Of a DNA stretch of 31,021 nucleotides, positions 29,840 through 31,021 are shown piece after piece. Each line of letters opens with the position of its first letter. Within the stretch, counting starts at the first letter, position 1. Source of the stretch: a virus. The notes under the pieces were generated by a model. That model had not been told where the DNA came from. It worked only from the letters and a program-made list of their open reading frames with translations, and did no database searches. The position numbers and the translations under genes are program-made. The stretch covers positions 1 through 31,021 of IMG/VR virus record IMGVR_UViG_3300017764_000056; one strand, written 5' to 3'.

Positions 29840-31021
29840 TTATCTTCCACGAGCATAAGAAAAAGGTAATTCAGCAAATGCCATGTAGATGTGTCTTATT
29901 CCATCAATCCCACTATAGGATGCAGTGCCATCTAAAATTCTGAATCCGTTGGAAAGTAGATCAATTCCTCCGACTGTTCCACTCCCATTCCCAGCAACCC
30001 CTTCAGTATGACTAGCATTTGCGTAAAGTGGTTTCACAGCAGGATTATAATCATCTCTAGCAGTATCAAAGATTGACCAACCTTGATATGAATTGAGACC
30101 ATTATCGTCAACTCCTTTAATCATAATGAAAGCAGGTCTAAATCCAATATAGACAAACGGTTGAGGATTTGAACCTTTGCCGATATAACTTCCAAATACA
30201 GAATAGCCGGGGACTGAGTGCCAACAGTATGCTATGAAGTTTTCTCCATTTTCGCTAATACTACCACCTTGACCAATACTAAATACTTGATTAGTTGGTG
30301 CAGTATCATTCCAAACAGTCGCATCAGCTGCTGCAGCAGTTGTGTTTAATACTAAATAATCTGTTTCAGCATCTGATGCTACACTTTTATGATAAACTAC
30401 CCAAGCATCTGCTGAATCAAGATTTTTAACGATAATCATTTCCGGTGCTTTACCTAGACCGTGAGGCACAGTAGAACTTGAAGCACTACTTCCTCCGTAC
30501 TTAACGATACTAAAGCCTTGCTTAGTACCAATTGACATGCGTTTTGGATATATTGTTGGTGATCCACTTGGTGTATAACTGCTTTGTAAAACACCGTCTA
30601 ATGAAACACTACTGGCAGAACTAGATGCTGCTGAACCGTTAGCATTCATAGCACCAGAAGTAGCAGTATTATCATGCGTTGGCGCACCACCGGCACGGAA
30701 GCACCAAGCAACATAGTCTGAACCGTTATCATTTACTAGATTATTGGGTGCTGATCCATCAGAACCTGCTTTGACTGTAAATCCATCAGAATTCATAGAT
30801 AATAAATAGCCGTGCGCATCATTAGTACCTGCTATGTCAGCAGTATGATAAAGAGATTTCCCAGTACCTACCCCTGAGACTGAATCAGTCCGAATATGAC
30901 CAGCACCGCCTGAACCATTCGTATCACGTTTTTTTATCCAAACAAAATCCGGCTTAAACCCTACAGTAGTAATTGGTTTATTATTTGCATCTCCATTGCC
31001 AGAATAATTAACACACTTGAA
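29840..31021 (-). CDS. Tail fibre-like repeat protein, 5' end outside the window
   Basis: At least 393 residues; the frame is open to the window edge beyond the internal ATG at 30796, so the start lies outside. Three related modules are visible, each with a G-F/L-x-P/A strand and an I/V-K turn: VGFKPDFVWIKKRD (near the edge, about 30920-30960), HGLGKAPEMIIVKNLD, and IGFRPAFIMIKGVD. They alternate with NSDGFTVKAG or SNGFRILDG and with YVAWCFRAGG, FIAYCWHSVPG or IYMAFAELPF strands. Rich in Ser, Gly and Ala. Such repeats are common in adhesion or decoration proteins of marine phages, and I recall the family as DUF7483-like. It lies just before gene 17, where a small terminase or neck gene would be expected. 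Host-recognition function is inference. Confidence 0.7.
   Translation of the reverse strand, partial: FKCVNYSGNGDANNKPITTVGFKPDFVWIKKRDTNGSGGAGHIRTDSVSGVGTGKSLYHTADIAGTNDAHGYLLSMNSDGFTVKAGSDGSAPNNLVNDNGSDYVAWCFRAGGAPTHDNTATSGAMNANGSAASSSASSVSLDGVLQSSYTPSGSPTIYPKRMSIGTKQGFSIVKYGGSSASSSTVPHGLGKAPEMIIVKNLDSADAWVVYHKSVASDAETDYLVLNTTAAAADATVWNDTAPTNQVFSIGQGGSISENGENFIAYCWHSVPGYSVFGSYIGKGSNPQPFVYIGFRPAFIMIKGVDDNGLNSYQGWSIFDTARDDYNPAVKPLYANASHTEGVAGNGSGTVGGIDLLSNGFRILDGTASYSGIDGIRHIYMAFAELPFSYARGR

Noticed and set aside
1-31021. Prophage, CRISPR, tRNA or insertion-sequence content
   Set aside because: No integrase, spaced direct repeats, tRNA cloverleaf or transposase was seen; nearly every base belongs to compact phage genes on one strand.

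Overview
This window looks like the core of a T4-type myovirus genome. It is AT-rich (roughly one third G+C by eye) and very compact. All genes lie on the minus strand, so transcription runs from high to low coordinates. No gene-free stretch exceeds about 130 bases. No tRNA, CRISPR array, integrase or insertion sequence was seen. The T4 core gene set, the chaperone and purine genes and the low G+C suggest a marine phage related to cyanomyoviruses or pelagimyophages. No photosynthesis gene is visible, and the host cannot be fixed from the sequence.

Layout in the direction of transcription. (1) 31021-19192, virion genes: an edge-truncated tail-fibre-like repeat protein, large terminase (17), tail sheath (18), tail tube (19), portal (20), prohead core genes (67-like, a 68-position gene, a small conserved-looking gene), prohead protease (21), scaffold (22), major capsid protein (23) and a tail tube/terminator-like protein. 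Late-promoter octamers resembling TATAAATA lie between several of these. (2) 19156-12003, recombination and late sigma genes: uvsY, a three-gene membrane cassette (ExbB/MotA-like channel, ExbD/MotB-like subunit with a beta-sandwich domain, two-TM protein), uvsW, late sigma factor 55, 47, a small unknown gene, and 46. Gene 46 carries an in-frame TGA before its Walker B segment. (3) 12006-8994, metabolic and stress genes: peptide deformylase, purF, purN and hsp20. (4) 8942-2273, replication genes: a DUF3310-like protein, clamp 45, clamp loader 44, a Mom-like acyltransferase-fold protein with a PD-(D/E)XK-like protein inserted before clamp loader 62, then regA, DNA polymerase 43 and a small unknown gene. 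(5) 2276-88: a C5-cytosine methyltransferase coupled to a TET/JBP-type dioxygenase.

How they fit together: host sigma70-type promoters with a shared CTTGACA -35 box drive the replication, recombination and modification genes. Gene 55 sigma with the clamp then serves the late octamer promoters of the head and tail genes. Many junctions are ATGA overlaps, so translation is largely coupled. The most unusual content is (a) the proton-channel-like motor pair between uvsY and uvsW, (b) the methyltransferase/TET-like cytosine modification pair, (c) the Mom-like/nuclease-like cassette splitting the clamp-loader genes, and (d) the nonsense codon in gene 46. Several start codons were moved from the longest open frame to an internal ATG on the basis of ribosome binding sites, ATGA overlap or family start position; this is stated in each entry.
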